Shown: positions 19,252 through 29,367 of the stretch, piece after piece
How positions within the stretch are numbered: the stretch's first letter is position 1
Layout: each line of letters opens with the position of its first letter
NCBI GenBank assembly: GCA_947378245.1
Contig: CANCJF010000004.1
Span: 1-51,705 of the forward strand
Length of the DNA: 51,705 nucleotides
Origin: Bacteroidota bacterium
Lineage (GTDB): Bacteria > Bacteroidota > Bacteroidia > Flavobacteriales_D > Crocinitomicaceae
Direction of reading: 5' to 3'
Made by a program: the position numbers and the translations under genes
Notes under the pieces: generated by a model
What the model saw: the letters and a program-made list of their open reading frames with translations, nothing else
Told to the model about the DNA's origin: nothing
The model's database searches: none

Positions 19252-19393
19252 TGGTTGTGTTTTCGTTAAGTTTTTGAATTTTTCGTTTAGTTCAATTAGA
19301 TGTTGTAATTAAAGTTAGGAATAAATATTTCACTTCTTGTTATCATTAATTGATTTTTTTCCCTTTTTAGAATTCTTCTCTATGAAAAAATCA

Positions 19394-19401
19394 TACCTTT
19401 G
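19394..19401 (+). promoter_or_regulatory. -7 element of the gcvH promoter
   Basis: TACCTTTG is an exact match to TAnnTTTG, 25 bases before the gcvH ATG at 19427. It supports this start over longer in-frame ones, since transcription would begin after them. Confidence 0.55.
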
Positions 19402-19426
19402 TTTTCTAAATATAAATAGAACAACA

Positions 19427-19804
19427 ATGAGTATTCCAGCAGAATTAAAATACACGAAAGATCACGAGTGGGTTCGTGTAGAAGGTAATGTAGCTACAGT
19501 AGGTATTACTGCATTTGCACAAGGTGAATTAGGTGATATCGTTTACGTAGAGGTTGAAACAGAAGGTGAAGAACTTGGAAAAGAAGAAATCTTCGGTACT
19601 GTAGAAGCAGTTAAAACAGTTTCTGATTTGTACTTACCATTAACTGGAAAAATCGTTGAATTTAACACAGCATTAGAAGCTACTCCAGAAGTAGTAAACT
19701 CTGATCCTTACGGTGATGGTTGGATGATTAAAGTTGAATTTTCAGATGCTTCTGAATTAGATGCTTTATTATCTGCTGCTGATTACGAAGCGTTAATAAG
19801 TTAA
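19427..19804 (+). CDS. gcvH: Glycine cleavage system H protein
   Basis: A 125-residue lipoyl carrier of the glycine cleavage complex. It shuttles the aminomethyl group between the P, T and L proteins in the cytoplasm. The lipoylated lysine lies in the conserved [15 protein letters not shown] segment. N-terminal [15 protein letters not shown] and C-terminal [11 protein letters not shown] are family signatures. The in-frame stretch upstream of 19427 does not look like protein and contains the promoter. It is a single gene followed by a strong bidirectional terminator. Confidence 0.96.
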   Translation: MSIPAELKYTKDHEWVRVEGNVATVGITAFAQGELGDIVYVEVETEGEELGKEEIFGTVEAVKTVSDLYLPLTGKIVEFNTALEATPEVVNSDPYGDGWMIKVEFSDASELDALLSAADYEALIS

Positions 19805-19820
19805 GAGCGACGAAGTGACG

Positions 19821-19838
19821 TCCCGAAAGCTTTCGGGA
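19821..19838. repeat. Perfect 18-base palindrome after gcvH
   Basis: TCCCGAAAGCTTTCGGGA is its own reverse complement. It stands 16 bases after the gcvH stop and lacks the T-tract of a terminator. It looks like a short dispersed intergenic palindrome; no second copy was seen in this window. Confidence 0.5.
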
Positions 19839-19880
19839 GACGAATAAAACACTCGAAATTTTAGAGGTTATGTAATATTA

Positions 19881-19914
19881 AAAAAGAGGTTTTTCATTTG
19901 AAAAACCTCTTTTT
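19881..19914. terminator. Bidirectional intrinsic terminator between gcvH and paaZ
   Basis: A perfect 14-base stem (AAAAAGAGGTTTTT with its complement) closes a 6-base loop. A-rich and T-rich flanks allow it to work in both directions. It lies between gcvH (plus) and paaZ (minus), two convergent genes. Confidence 0.85.
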
Positions 19915-19993
19915 GTTTCTAATAGTTCAGAAGATAAGACGCTACTTAAATCCTCAAATGGTCGTCACTCTTAACTCTTAACTCGTCACTCCT

Positions 19994-22042
19994 TTACGCT
20001 TGATCCAATTTTCTAACCATCGTTAAAATAGTTGCAATCGCAACAGTTTCTCCCGTCTCGTCATATACATCCACCAAGAATTTTACAATTCCTTTTGCTA
20101 TATCATCTTCCGAACGTTTTTCTTGATCTACTTTTTCTTTTACGGTAAAACGAACACCAATCGTTGCTCCTGGATAAACAGGTTTTGTAAAACGTGCTTC
20201 TTCTAATCCGTAGTTTAATAATACAGGTCCTTTTTTCGGATCAACAAACAATCCTGCTGCTTTGGATAATACAAAATAACCATGTGCAACACGTCTTTCA
20301 AAGATGGTTCCTTCCAAGGAAGTTGCATCCATGTGTGCATAGAAATTGTCTCCAGACACATTCGCGAAATTCACGATATCTGCATCCGATACCGTATGTT
20401 TATGTGTAAACACAGTTTCTCCAACGACTAATTCTTCAAAATGTTTTCTAAATACGTGTGGATTTGCTTCTGGCATTTCAGCACCAACTTGGAATTGTTG
20501 CGTAATGTGTGTGATTGTCGTTGGGTGACCTTGAATAGCAGTACGTTGCATGTAATGTAATACACCGCGTTTACCACCCATTTCTTCACCTCCTCCAGCA
20601 CGACCAGGACCACCATGTGTCAACAATGGCATAGGAGAACCGTGACCTGTACTTTCTTTGGCACAGTCTTTATTCAATACTAAAATACGTCCGTGCATGC
20701 TCGCAGCACCAATTACGTAATCTGTTGCTTCTTGATTATCTGGAGTAACTATGGAAGATACCAACGAACCTTTACCCATACGTGCTAACTCAATCGCTTC
20801 ATCGATGTCTTTGTATGGCATTACTGTTGATACAGGTCCAAATGCTTCGATGTTATGTACATCTATTTTGTTAAATGGATCATTGTTTACAAACAATATC
20901 GGTGAGAAGAATGCTCCGTTTGCACAGTTGTTACCAACTACATCTACGTGATCTATGTTTCCGTATACAATCTCTTGTGATTTCGCTAATTGAAGTACAT
21001 TTTGGCGAACGCGATCTACTTGTGTTTGTGTTGCTAAAGACCCCATACGAACACCCTCTACACTTGGATCCCCCACTTTCGTAGTTGCCAATCGTGCAGA
21101 AATTTGTTTCGATACTTCTTCCACTAAATTTTCTGGAACGATAATACGACGCACTGCCGTACATTTTTGTCCTGCTTTAATCGTAATTTCTTTGGTAGTT
21201 TCCTTGATGAATAAATCAAATTCGATAGTTCCTGGTACAGCATGTTTTCCAAGTACTGTCGCATTTAATGAATCTGCTTCTAAGTTAAATGGAATACTAC
21301 GTTCACTAAATTGAGGTAAGGATTTTAATACTTTACCTGTATGTGCACTTCCTGTAAAGGTTACTACATCTTCGCTATCAACGAAGTCAAGAATACCTCT
21401 TCCTAAACCACACACTAATTGCAAACTTCCTTCAGGTAATAGTTTGGAATCAATAATATCTTTAACCATTAATTCGGTTACAAAACATGTAAACTCGGAT
21501 GGTTTAACCACACATGGAACACCCGCCATCAAGTTTACCGCCATTTTTTCCAACATTCCCCAAATTGGGAAGTTAAATGCATTGATATGTACCGCAACTC
21601 CTTGTTTTGGCACCATGATGTGATGACCGATAAACGTTCCGTTTTTAGAAAGTGGAGCAGCTGTTCCATCTACATAATAAGGTAAATCAGGAAATTGTTT
21701 ACGCAACGATGCATTGGCAAAAACGTTTCCAATTCCTCCTTCAATATCAATCCAGGAATCCACACGTGTCGCACCAGTCAAGGCACTTAAAGCATAATAA
21801 GATTCCTTTTTATCCATTAAGAACAAAGCCAATGCTTTCAACATACGACCTCTTTCTTGGAACGTCATTTTACGCAATGCTTTTCCTCCAACTTCTCTTC
21901 CGTATGCTAAAATTTGATTGTAATCCAACCCAGCACTGGAAGTTTCTCCGATGACATCGCCAGTTAATGCATTGTATAAGGTTGTTTCTGAACCTGTTCC
22001 AGCGGTCCATTGACCCATTACGTAATTTTTTACTTGTATCAT
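19994..22042 (-). CDS. paaZ: Bifunctional PaaZ: oxepin-CoA hydrolase / semialdehyde dehydrogenase
   Basis: A 682-residue fusion enzyme of aerobic phenylacetate breakdown: the C-terminal MaoC-type hydratase opens the oxepin-CoA ring and the N-terminal aldehyde dehydrogenase oxidises the resulting semialdehyde. The dehydrogenase has INAFNFPIWGM (153-163), the general base in FNLEADSLN (E255) and the nucleophile in GQKCTAVRR (C294). The MaoC part (about 530-680) has NVSGDNFYAHMD and RRVAHGYFVLS. Length is standard. No other paa genes are in the window; the rest of the pathway must be elsewhere. It starts three bases after a tiny membrane-protein ORF. Confidence 0.93.
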   Translation of the reverse strand: MIQVKNYVMGQWTAGTGSETTLYNALTGDVIGETSSAGLDYNQILAYGREVGGKALRKMTFQERGRMLKALALFLMDKKESYYALSALTGATRVDSWIDIEGGIGNVFANASLRKQFPDLPYYVDGTAAPLSKNGTFIGHHIMVPKQGVAVHINAFNFPIWGMLEKMAVNLMAGVPCVVKPSEFTCFVTELMVKDIIDSKLLPEGSLQLVCGLGRGILDFVDSEDVVTFTGSAHTGKVLKSLPQFSERSIPFNLEADSLNATVLGKHAVPGTIEFDLFIKETTKEITIKAGQKCTAVRRIIVPENLVEEVSKQISARLATTKVGDPSVEGVRMGSLATQTQVDRVRQNVLQLAKSQEIVYGNIDHVDVVGNNCANGAFFSPILFVNNDPFNKIDVHNIEAFGPVSTVMPYKDIDEAIELARMGKGSLVSSIVTPDNQEATDYVIGAASMHGRILVLNKDCAKESTGHGSPMPLLTHGGPGRAGGGEEMGGKRGVLHYMQRTAIQGHPTTITHITQQFQVGAEMPEANPHVFRKHFEELVVGETVFTHKHTVSDADIVNFANVSGDNFYAHMDATSLEGTIFERRVAHGYFVLSKAAGLFVDPKKGPVLLNYGLEEARFTKPVYPGATIGVRFTVKEKVDQEKRSEDDIAKGIVKFLVDVYDETGETVAIATILTMVRKLDQA

Positions 22043-22045
22043 AGT

Positions 22046-22189
22046 TTAGAATAATATTTTTTTAATCACTGTATATAGAATGACAACTCCTGCAAATAAT
22101 CCGAGTCCGATTTTCCAATCAATTGATCCAGTGGTAATTAATGCGATATCCAAAAGCAATACAATTAGATAAATTAATTTTTTAATCAT
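22046..22189 (-). CDS. Small membrane protein, 47 residues, ahead of paaZ
   Basis: An ATG at 22189 opens a 47-codon frame ending in TAA at 22046, three bases before the paaZ ATG. The product has two hydrophobic stretches (KLIYLIVLLLDIALITTG and IGLGLFAGVVILYTVI) separated by SIDWK, and basic ends, as in a two-helix inner-membrane protein. The spacing to paaZ suggests translational coupling. The family is not recognised. The good membrane topology and tight spacing argue that it is real, but its size makes this uncertain. Confidence 0.5.
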   Translation of the reverse strand: MIKKLIYLIVLLLDIALITTGSIDWKIGLGLFAGVVILYTVIKKILF

Positions 22190-22233
22190 AATCTTTATTT
22201 TTTAACGAAAATAACTATTTTGTAAATAGCCTA

Positions 22234-23400
22234 TTATAAATCCTTTACATTTGTCCATGAAAGTTGTTCGATTTCGTTGGGGAAACTTTCATTTTCATTA
22301 CCAGCGTAAAGTAAAATCCCTCCTTCTTGTCTAAATACTTTTTGAAACCATTTCAGATTTTTGTGGTGTTCTTTCTGAATTTTTACAGCTGATTTTATTT
22401 CAATAGGAATTAAATTTCCTTCGTTTTCAATGAGTACATCCACTTCGTTTCCAGTGGAATCTCTGTAAAAATAGACTTCCCCAAATTGCTCTTTATTTTT
22501 TCTATTTTTGATGATTTCGGAAACGATAAAATTCTCGAAAATGGCACCATAATAATTACTTTTTTGTAATCCTTCTTCCGAACGAATTCCAAGTAAATGA
22601 CAAACGATTCCCGTGTCGTAAAAATATATTTTGGACGATTTGATTAAGCGTTTATTGAAATTATTGAAATACGGTGGAAGGCGGTACAGAATGTAACTAC
22701 TTTCAAGTACACTTAACCAAGCATCTAACGTTTTATGTTCTACGCCCAATTCTTTTGCAATCGAACTCATGTTAAGTAATTGAGAAGTTCTACTCGCGCA
22801 GATTTTAAGGAACTTTGAAAACACAAGTATATCCCCAATATTACGTATCAAGCGAACATCTCGTTCCAAATACGTACGTATATAATTTGTAATCCATCGC
22901 GATGCACTCGATTTTTGGCGGATTATGTCCGGGTAAAAACCTTCAAGTATCTGTTTGTTGAGTGATTCATTTTGGATATTACTTGCTTCTAACTCCGAAA
23001 GACTGAAAGGCAATAGTTCAATATAACCAACTCGACCAGCTAAGGATTGGGAAATGTTTTGTTGCATCAAAAAATTATTGCTTCCCGATAAGATAAATTG
23101 ACCCATTTCATCGGATGAATCTACAATGCCTTGTAAGTAATTAAATAATTCTGGTATGCGCTGAACTTCATCAAAAATTGCCCCTTTTTGGTATTTTGCT
23201 AAAAATACTTTCGGATTCGTTTTTGCAACTAGTAGGACATCAGGATCTTCCAGATTGACATATGCCTTTTCCGTAAATAACTGTTTACATAAGGTCGTCT
23301 TACCAGACTGTCTAGGCCCAATAACACACACTATTTTGAACTCTTTTGCAGTCTCAAAAGTCTCTTCTGTTAACGCTCGTCCGATGTATGGAACACTCAT
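22234..23400 (-). CDS. AAA_14 / DUF4143 ATPase
   Basis: A 388-residue protein of the large family of bacterial and archaeal ATPases with an N-terminal AAA_14 P-loop domain and a C-terminal DUF4143 (nuclease-like) domain. The Walker A is GPRQSGKTTLCKQL (about 33-46), the Walker B is GAIFDEVQR, and a sensor-like FILSGSNNFLM follows. The C-terminal part carries a PD-(D/E)xK-like pattern (NEVDVLIE then LIPIEIKSA). The biological role of this family is poorly known. Two tandem imperfect palindromes lie just upstream and may form its operator. Confidence 0.88.
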   Translation of the reverse strand: MSVPYIGRALTEETFETAKEFKIVCVIGPRQSGKTTLCKQLFTEKAYVNLEDPDVLLVAKTNPKVFLAKYQKGAIFDEVQRIPELFNYLQGIVDSSDEMGQFILSGSNNFLMQQNISQSLAGRVGYIELLPFSLSELEASNIQNESLNKQILEGFYPDIIRQKSSASRWITNYIRTYLERDVRLIRNIGDILVFSKFLKICASRTSQLLNMSSIAKELGVEHKTLDAWLSVLESSYILYRLPPYFNNFNKRLIKSSKIYFYDTGIVCHLLGIRSEEGLQKSNYYGAIFENFIVSEIIKNRKNKEQFGEVYFYRDSTGNEVDVLIENEGNLIPIEIKSAVKIQKEHHKNLKWFQKVFRQEGGILLYAGNENESFPNEIEQLSWTNVKDL

Positions 23401-23434
23401 AAATCCTCAATTATTTGAAACAAATATACAAATC

Positions 23435-23508
23435 AACTACCAAAATTGCAAATTTTTGCATTTTTGGTAGTTAACTACTAAAATTTGCAATTTTTGCATT
23501 TTTGGTAA
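23435..23508. repeat. Two tandem palindromes between the ATPase gene and metG
   Basis: Unit 1 (23435-23472) has perfect 11-base outer arms (AACTACCAAAA and complement) and an internal TTGCAAA/TTTTGCA pairing. Unit 2 (23473-23508) is an imperfect copy sharing TTTTTGCATTTTTGGTA. They begin 35 bases before the ATPase ATG, where an operator would be expected. Confidence 0.65.
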
Positions 23509-23622
23509 TCCATGGGGCTTATCCCAATTTTCCGTCTCTCGTCTCTTGTCACTAAGTTTACCCTGAGGTTCTCGATGGGTCACTCTTTTTATTATCTTTA
23601 CAGTCTACAAATTCATTCATTT

Positions 23623-25683
23623 ATGAGCAAGGAAAAATTTACCGTTACCGCAGCATTGCCTTACGCCAACGGACCCCTTCATTTAGGACACGTGGCAGGA
23701 GTATACTTACCAGCAGATATCTTCGTGCGTTTTTTACGTATGAATGAGCACGATGTGGCTTTTATCTGTGGAAGTGATGAACATGGTGCTGCAATTACGC
23801 TACGCGCTAAAAAAGAGGGGATTACACCTCAAGAAATCGTAGATAAATACAACAAGGTAATTGGAGATTCTTTCCAACAATTTGGAATTTCGTTTGATAT
23901 TTTTCACCGTACTTCTGCTGAAATCCATCATAAAACAGCGCAAGATTTCTTTTTGAAATTAGAAGAAAAAGGAAAATTTATTGAAGAAACTACCGAACAA
24001 TATTACGATGAAGACTACAACCAGTTTTTAGCAGATCGCTACATTGTTGGGGAATGTCCAAATTGCCACAATGAAAATGCCTATGGCGACCAATGTGAAA
24101 AATGTGGTTCTGCTTTAAGTCCTACGGATTTGATTAATCCACTTTCTACCTTGAGTGGTAAAAAACCTATCTTAAAATCGACTTCTCACTGGTTCTTACC
24201 AATGGATCGTCATGAAGAATGGTTGACTTCTTGGATTCAAGATGGAATATTGGATGGTAAACAACAACACGATCCAAAAACATGGAGAAACCAAGTGATT
24301 GGTCAATGTATGTCTTGGATCAAAGGAGGATTGAAACCAAGAGCCATGACGCGCGACCTAGATTGGGGAGTGAAAGTTCCTCTGAAAGGTGCGGATGGAA
24401 AAGTATTATATGTTTGGTTAGACGCACCAATCGGTTACATTTCAGCGACCAAACAATGGGCCTTGGATAACAACAAAGATTGGAAAGACTATTGGACAGG
24501 TGAGCGCAAATTGGTTCATTTTATTGGAAAAGACAACATCGTTTTTCACGCGATTATCTTCCCGATATTATTGAAAGACCATGGTGATTTAATTTTACCA
24601 GATAATGTTCCTGCATACGAATTCTTGAATTTAGAAGGAGATAAATTTTCAACTTCGCGCAACTGGGCGGTTTGGTTACATGAATATTTGGAGCGTTACC
24701 CAACGAAAGTAGACGAGTTAAAATATACGTTGACTGCGATTGCCCCAGAAAGTAAAGACAGTGAATTTACCTGGAAAGAATTCCAAGCGCGTGTGAATAA
24801 TGAGTTGGCAGATATCCTTGGAAATTTTGTGAATCGTGCTTTGGTGTTAACTCAAAAATATTACGAAGGAATAGTTCCAGCTTGTGGTGACTTAACAGAA
24901 GAAGACCAACGCGTTTTAGATACTATTTCAGCGTTTCCAGAAAAAATTGCAACGTTGATTTATGCTTATAAAATACGTGAAGCTCAATCTGAAGTGATGA
25001 ATTTAGCGCGTTTAGGGAATAAATATTTAGCGGATAGTGAACCATGGAAATTGGTGAAAACAGACCCTAAACGTGTCGAGACTATTTTACATATTGCATT
25101 ACAAATTACAGCAAATTTAAGTTTCTTATTAGAACCATTTTTACCAACAACTTCTACAAAATTACGTTCGTTTTTGAACATTGAATTGCCTAGTTGGACA
25201 GAAATTGGAAAAAATGATATTCTCAAAGCTGGACATCAAGTTAATACACCAGAAATTCTTTTCCCAAAAATTGAAGATGCGTTAGTGGAAGCAGAAGTGG
25301 AGTTTTTGAAATTGAGTCAAGCTACCCCTTTGGAAGCAAATGTAGCGCCTCAAAAAGCAAACGTAAGTTTTGACGACTTCACGAAATTAGACATTCGTTT
25401 AGGAAAAATCATCGAAGCAGAAAAAGTACCGAAGGCAGACAAATTATTGAAATTGACGGTAGATACAGGAGTAGATGTACGTACCATTGTTTCAGGAATA
25501 GCGAATTTTTACAATCCGGATGAAGTTGTTGGAAAAACAGTTTCTGTTTTAATCAACTTAGAACCGCGTAAAATCCGTGGAGTTGAATCTGCTGGTATGA
25601 TTTTGATGGCGGAAAACGCTGCTGGAGAATTGAGTTTCGTTTCTCCAGAAAAAGCGTTTGAGGCAGGGGGAGAGATACGATAA
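23623..25683 (+). CDS. metG: Methionyl-tRNA synthetase
   Basis: A 686-residue class I aminoacyl-tRNA synthetase with the C-terminal tRNA-binding (EMAP-II/Arc1p-like) dimerisation domain. The start is the ATG at 23623 because the frame before it is not protein-like. The HIGH motif is in [11 protein letters not shown] (about 17-27). A zinc knuckle [17 protein letters not shown] lies in the connective peptide. The KMSKS loop reads DKFSTSRNW, a common MetG variant. The C-terminal domain (about 575-686) has [20 protein letters not shown] and [18 protein letters not shown] palindromic hairpin downstream may terminate it. Confidence 0.96.
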   Translation: MSKEKFTVTAALPYANGPLHLGHVAGVYLPADIFVRFLRMNEHDVAFICGSDEHGAAITLRAKKEGITPQEIVDKYNKVIGDSFQQFGISFDIFHRTSAEIHHKTAQDFFLKLEEKGKFIEETTEQYYDEDYNQFLADRYIVGECPNCHNENAYGDQCEKCGSALSPTDLINPLSTLSGKKPILKSTSHWFLPMDRHEEWLTSWIQDGILDGKQQHDPKTWRNQVIGQCMSWIKGGLKPRAMTRDLDWGVKVPLKGADGKVLYVWLDAPIGYISATKQWALDNNKDWKDYWTGERKLVHFIGKDNIVFHAIIFPILLKDHGDLILPDNVPAYEFLNLEGDKFSTSRNWAVWLHEYLERYPTKVDELKYTLTAIAPESKDSEFTWKEFQARVNNELADILGNFVNRALVLTQKYYEGIVPACGDLTEEDQRVLDTISAFPEKIATLIYAYKIREAQSEVMNLARLGNKYLADSEPWKLVKTDPKRVETILHIALQITANLSFLLEPFLPTTSTKLRSFLNIELPSWTEIGKNDILKAGHQVNTPEILFPKIEDALVEAEVEFLKLSQATPLEANVAPQKANVSFDDFTKLDIRLGKIIEAEKVPKADKLLKLTVDTGVDVRTIVSGIANFYNPDEVVGKTVSVLINLEPRKIRGVESAGMILMAENAAGELSFVSPEKAFEAGGEIR

Positions 25684-25763
25684 CTTAAGAATGATTCTAA
25701 ATTAGTTTTAAAACTAAAAATAAAGCAACTAAAAGCATTTAAATCTAGTCTTAAGTGCGGATG

Positions 25764-25822
25764 AAAATTGAAAAAGTTAAGCAATTATTATAAGATATTG
25801 ATTGTTAAACTTTTTCAATTTT
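25764..25822 (+). terminator. Long-looped inverted repeat after metG
   Basis: Perfect 15-base arms (AAAATTGAAAAAGTT and complement, 25764-25778 and 25808-25822) flank a 29-base loop. The second arm runs into a T-rich tract. It may be the metG terminator, but it lies close to the DOMON gene start and could instead shape that gene's leader. Confidence 0.45.
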
Positions 25823-25848
25823 TATTTTAAACTTAAATATGTATTTAA

Positions 25849-28014
25849 ATGAAAAAAAAGCTATTTCTAGGTGTTTCGATGTTACTCGGAACGTTCTTTT
25901 CGCACGCACAAACTAAAACCATTGCTTATCAAGAATTAAAAACAGGTATAGGATTGTATTTCGGCGCAACAATGACCGCGGATTCAATTACAGTAACATT
26001 TGCTGGGCCATCCACAAAATGGATAGGACTTGGTTTTGGAACTAAAATGGGTGGTTCGGACGCATTAATTTACACTTCTTCAGGAGGTACTCAAGATTGG
26101 TGGGATTATTACATGGGGAGTACCGCTAGTAGTTCAGTTGTAAAAGATGCTTCTCAAGATTGGAAATTTAAGTCAAATACAGTTGTAGGAACACTAAGAA
26201 CGGTTGTTGCAACAAGAAAGTTAAATACGGGTGATGCAAAAGATGCTATTATTAATTTCAATGCTTCTTCATTAAATCTAATTTGGGCAAGAGGTTCAGG
26301 ATCATCTTATACGTTGGCTGACCATGGAGTTTCAAACAGAGGATATGGTATATCTTTAGCATGGGTTTTACCTGATCTTATTCCACCAACTTTAACAGTT
26401 GTTTCGCCATTAGATAATGCTATAGCTGTAACTACTACTCAAAATTTAACGGCAACTTTTAGTGAAAATATTGCAATAGGTTCAGGAACAATTTCACTTT
26501 TTACAGCAACTAATACACTTATAGAAACATTTACCTTACCAAGCTCTAACGTAACCGTAAACGGAACAACTCTTACCATAAATCCTACAAAAGATTTAGT
26601 TGAGTCAACTTCTTATTATGTTCAAATAGCAAACACAGCGATTAAAGATTTGTCAGGAAATACATTTGCTGGAATTACAGATGCAACAACATGGAATTTC
26701 ACAACAGGAGATTTTACATCGCCTTTATTGTTAGTAGGAAATACATTTAATCCTGCAGATGAAGCTGTAAAAATTCCAGTAAAAACTAATTTGACGATTA
26801 GTTTCAATGAAAATATAGCTTTAGGTACTGGATTGATTAGTTTAAAAACTTCAAATGGTACTTTGGTTGAATCATTTGATGTTGCTTCAAGTCAAAATGT
26901 ATCAGTGAATGGAGTAACAGTAACAATTAACCCTACAAATGATTTGTTAGAATCAACAGCTTACTATGTCCAAGTGGCTGCATCAGCGATTAAAGATTTA
27001 TCTGGTAATACATTTGCAGGTATCAATGATGCAACAACATGGAATTTCACAACGGGTGATTTCACTGCACCAGTACTAGGAACTCCAGCATTCTCTCCAT
27101 TAGATAATTCAATAAACGTATTAACTACTCAAAATTTGTTAGTGAAATTTAATGAAAACATTGCATTAGGTACGGGTTTAATCACACTAAAATTAACGGA
27201 TGGAACAGTTGTAGAATCATTTAATGTTGCTACAAGTACTAACATTACCGTGAATGGTAATACAGTAACGATTAATCCTACAACAGATCTTTTATTAACT
27301 ACAGGCTACTATATTACTATTGAAGCAACTGCAGTAAAAGATTTAGCAGGGAACTTCTTTAGTGGGTTTTTAGATGTTACTTCATGGAACTTCACGACTA
27401 TTGGATCAGGAGGAGATACCACGCCACCACAGTTAGACATCAATCCATTTACACCTGCTGATAATTCTACAAATATCGCGACAAATACAGCTTTAACTGT
27501 AAATTTTAATGAGGCTATAGCAGTAGGAAGTGGTTCAGTTTCAATTTATACTTCGAATCAAACGTTGGTCGAACAAATTGATATTTTAAGCAATGAAATA
27601 ATCATTAGTGGAACTCAACTTATCATACATCCAAAAAATACATTACTTGATTCAACAGCTTATTATATTTTAATTACTCCAACCGCTATTAAAGATTTAT
27701 CAGGTAATTTTTATGCCGGTATTTCATCTCCAAGTGATTGGAATTTCACTACTGCAGCGGCTAAGAAGTCAGCAAGTTTATCTGAAATTTTAGAGACAGC
27801 ACGTATTATATTAACAGAAAAATCAGTGTTAATACGCGCAAATGAATCAAGTTATAATTACCAAATTGTAGATTTACAAGGAAATATTTTGAGAACTCAA
27901 AGTAATGTTCATGTTGATACATTGATTGATCTAACAGAATTTAAGCCTGCTGTATATTTCATTACATTTAGTAATGGAAGTCAGATGCTTAAACAAAAGT
28001 TTGTCGTACAATAA
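25849..28014 (+). CDS. T9SS-secreted DOMON protein with four Ig-like repeats
   Basis: A 721-residue exported protein. Order: signal peptide (1-20, ending SHAQ); a DOMON domain (about 21-172, with KWIGLGFGTKMGGSDALIY typical of heme- or sugar-binding DOMON folds); four SbsA/Big_5-type Ig-like repeats (about 179-286, 287-402, 403-517, 524-636), each ending with IKDLSGNxxAGxxxxxxWNFTT; and a type A T9SS sorting domain (about 646-721, YQIVDLQGNIL ... KFVVQ). It would be carried through the outer membrane and anchored on or released from the surface. It heads a cluster with a b561-like membrane protein and a YceI protein, which suggests a redox role. Confidence 0.85.
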   Translation: MKKKLFLGVSMLLGTFFSHAQTKTIAYQELKTGIGLYFGATMTADSITVTFAGPSTKWIGLGFGTKMGGSDALIYTSSGGTQDWWDYYMGSTASSSVVKDASQDWKFKSNTVVGTLRTVVATRKLNTGDAKDAIINFNASSLNLIWARGSGSSYTLADHGVSNRGYGISLAWVLPDLIPPTLTVVSPLDNAIAVTTTQNLTATFSENIAIGSGTISLFTATNTLIETFTLPSSNVTVNGTTLTINPTKDLVESTSYYVQIANTAIKDLSGNTFAGITDATTWNFTTGDFTSPLLLVGNTFNPADEAVKIPVKTNLTISFNENIALGTGLISLKTSNGTLVESFDVASSQNVSVNGVTVTINPTNDLLESTAYYVQVAASAIKDLSGNTFAGINDATTWNFTTGDFTAPVLGTPAFSPLDNSINVLTTQNLLVKFNENIALGTGLITLKLTDGTVVESFNVATSTNITVNGNTVTINPTTDLLLTTGYYITIEATAVKDLAGNFFSGFLDVTSWNFTTIGSGGDTTPPQLDINPFTPADNSTNIATNTALTVNFNEAIAVGSGSVSIYTSNQTLVEQIDILSNEIIISGTQLIIHPKNTLLDSTAYYILITPTAIKDLSGNFYAGISSPSDWNFTTAAAKKSASLSEILETARIILTEKSVLIRANESSYNYQIVDLQGNILRTQSNVHVDTLIDLTEFKPAVYFITFSNGSQMLKQKFVVQ

Positions 28015-28024
28015 GTTTCTTTTT

Positions 28025-28549
28025 ATGAAAAATAGTTTAATCGTAATTCTAATAACTTTTTTTATTGTCACATCAGGATTTTCACAAGATCTTTATGATG
28101 CTTGTCGTAAAGGAAATGTGGAGTTAATTAAAAAACTGGCAAAAATAAATACGGATACGATTAATAAACCTAATAAAAGTGGATATACTCCACTCATAAT
28201 TGCAGGGTATAGGAATCAACTTGATGCAGTAAAAGCACTACTTGATTTAGGAGCTAATGTCAATGCTGTTTCAGAAGATGGAACAGTATTGACAGCAGCT
28301 TGTTATAAATCTAATGTAGCATTGGTTAAGCTATTACTAGCTTATAAAGCAGATGTAAATATTAAAAACAATGGTGGTACTACACCGCTTATGTTTGCCA
28401 TTATGGATGAAAACGAAGAAATTGTAAAATTATTAATCGCAGCAGGAGCAGATGTCACAATGAAGGACAATTCAAATAAATCTGTTCAGGAATATGCTGT
28501 AAATTGCGATAATTTAGCGATAAAAAAAATAATTCTTCCAGAGAAATAA
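28025..28549 (+). CDS. Periplasmic ankyrin-repeat protein
   Basis: A 174-residue protein starting at the ATG at 28025, ten bases after the DOMON gene stop. It has a signal peptide (first ~20 residues, FIVTSGFSQ) followed by ankyrin repeats, seen in SGYTPLIIAGYRNQLDAVKA, LLDLGANVNAVSEDGTVL, YKADVNIKNNGGTTPLMFA and GADVTMKDNSNKS. Ankyrin repeats bind other proteins; exported ones have been linked to oxidative-stress enzymes in some bacteria. Its partner here may be one of the neighbouring envelope proteins. Specific function not known. Confidence 0.85.
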   Translation: MKNSLIVILITFFIVTSGFSQDLYDACRKGNVELIKKLAKINTDTINKPNKSGYTPLIIAGYRNQLDAVKALLDLGANVNAVSEDGTVLTAACYKSNVALVKLLLAYKADVNIKNNGGTTPLMFAIMDENEEIVKLLIAAGADVTMKDNSNKSVQEYAVNCDNLAIKKIILPEK

Positions 28550-28662
28550 AGTAATTTATTAATTATCAAACTCATTCGAAATAAATAAGACAAACTACTT
28601 AATTTATTTATTTTGAAAAATGAAATAATAAAAAATTAAAAGTAATTTTAAATAAAAAATCA

Positions 28663-29343
28663 ATGAAAAATTCTTGTTTGTTAGTGTTGTTTTTAGTTCT
28701 TGCAGGAATAACTACAGCCCAAACCGATACCACCAAAATTTCCGAAGATGATTTGCTTTTACAAGAATTGGGAGCAAATGAAATTAAACAAAGTTTATTA
28801 CCTGAAGGAATGGGGTTAATCAAACGTTCACTTTGGTCTGAAAAAGGATTAATGCGTAAATTTTCGTTTTTTGAATTAACTCCAGAGAAACGAGAACGAG
28901 AAATTATTGTTCGTAGAAGAATGTTGCAAACACACCAAGCATTAGGTTTTGTTGCACTTGGAGGAATGATTGGATCTTGTATTACAGGTCAATTAATGAT
29001 AAATACTCATAGTGGAGCAACCCAAGAAAAAGTTAAACCATTACATGATTTAGCAGTAACAACGACCATGATTGCTTATGGTGCAACAGCTTTGTTGCAA
29101 TTATTGGCTCCACCTCCAATTATCATACGTAAAAATGCTGGATGGAGTAATATGAAAGCTCATAGAACCTTGGCCTATGTTCATTTTTCAGGAATGGTAT
29201 TAACACCAATAGCTGGTCAATTAATGTACGGCAGTGCTAGTCTTCAAAATGAAAACAGTGATAAATTACGTAATTTCCACCAAGTTTCGGGGTATATCAC
29301 TACTGCTTTATTTGCTGGCGCGGTTATTGTCATGAAGTTTTAA
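28663..29343 (+). CDS. Four-helix membrane protein with cytochrome b561-like histidines
   Basis: A 226-residue protein with a signal peptide-like start (ending TTAQ), a charged region of about 65 residues, then four membrane helices at about 91-112, 127-148, 165-190 and 204-224. Each helix starts with a histidine (H91, H128, H167, H206). Because helices alternate direction, H91/H167 would lie on one membrane face and H128/H206 on the other, as in cytochrome b561, which binds two b hemes this way. The neighbours encode DOMON and YceI proteins, both known partners of b561 proteins. I infer trans-membrane electron transfer; no heme binding has been shown. Confidence 0.6.
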   Translation: MKNSCLLVLFLVLAGITTAQTDTTKISEDDLLLQELGANEIKQSLLPEGMGLIKRSLWSEKGLMRKFSFFELTPEKREREIIVRRRMLQTHQALGFVALGGMIGSCITGQLMINTHSGATQEKVKPLHDLAVTTTMIAYGATALLQLLAPPPIIIRKNAGWSNMKAHRTLAYVHFSGMVLTPIAGQLMYGSASLQNENSDKLRNFHQVSGYITTALFAGAVIVMKF

Positions 29344-29367
29344 CTTAATAATTTAACACTAAACACT

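Noticed and set aside
23509-23622. A longer metG start at 23512
   Set aside because: The extra 37 residues precede the conserved [13 protein letters not shown] start and look like translated intergenic DNA.
26383-27757. Repeated DNA segments that might be read as tandem repeats or a CRISPR-like array
   Set aside because: The repeats are about 320-350 bases long, in frame, and encode four Ig-like domains of one protein.
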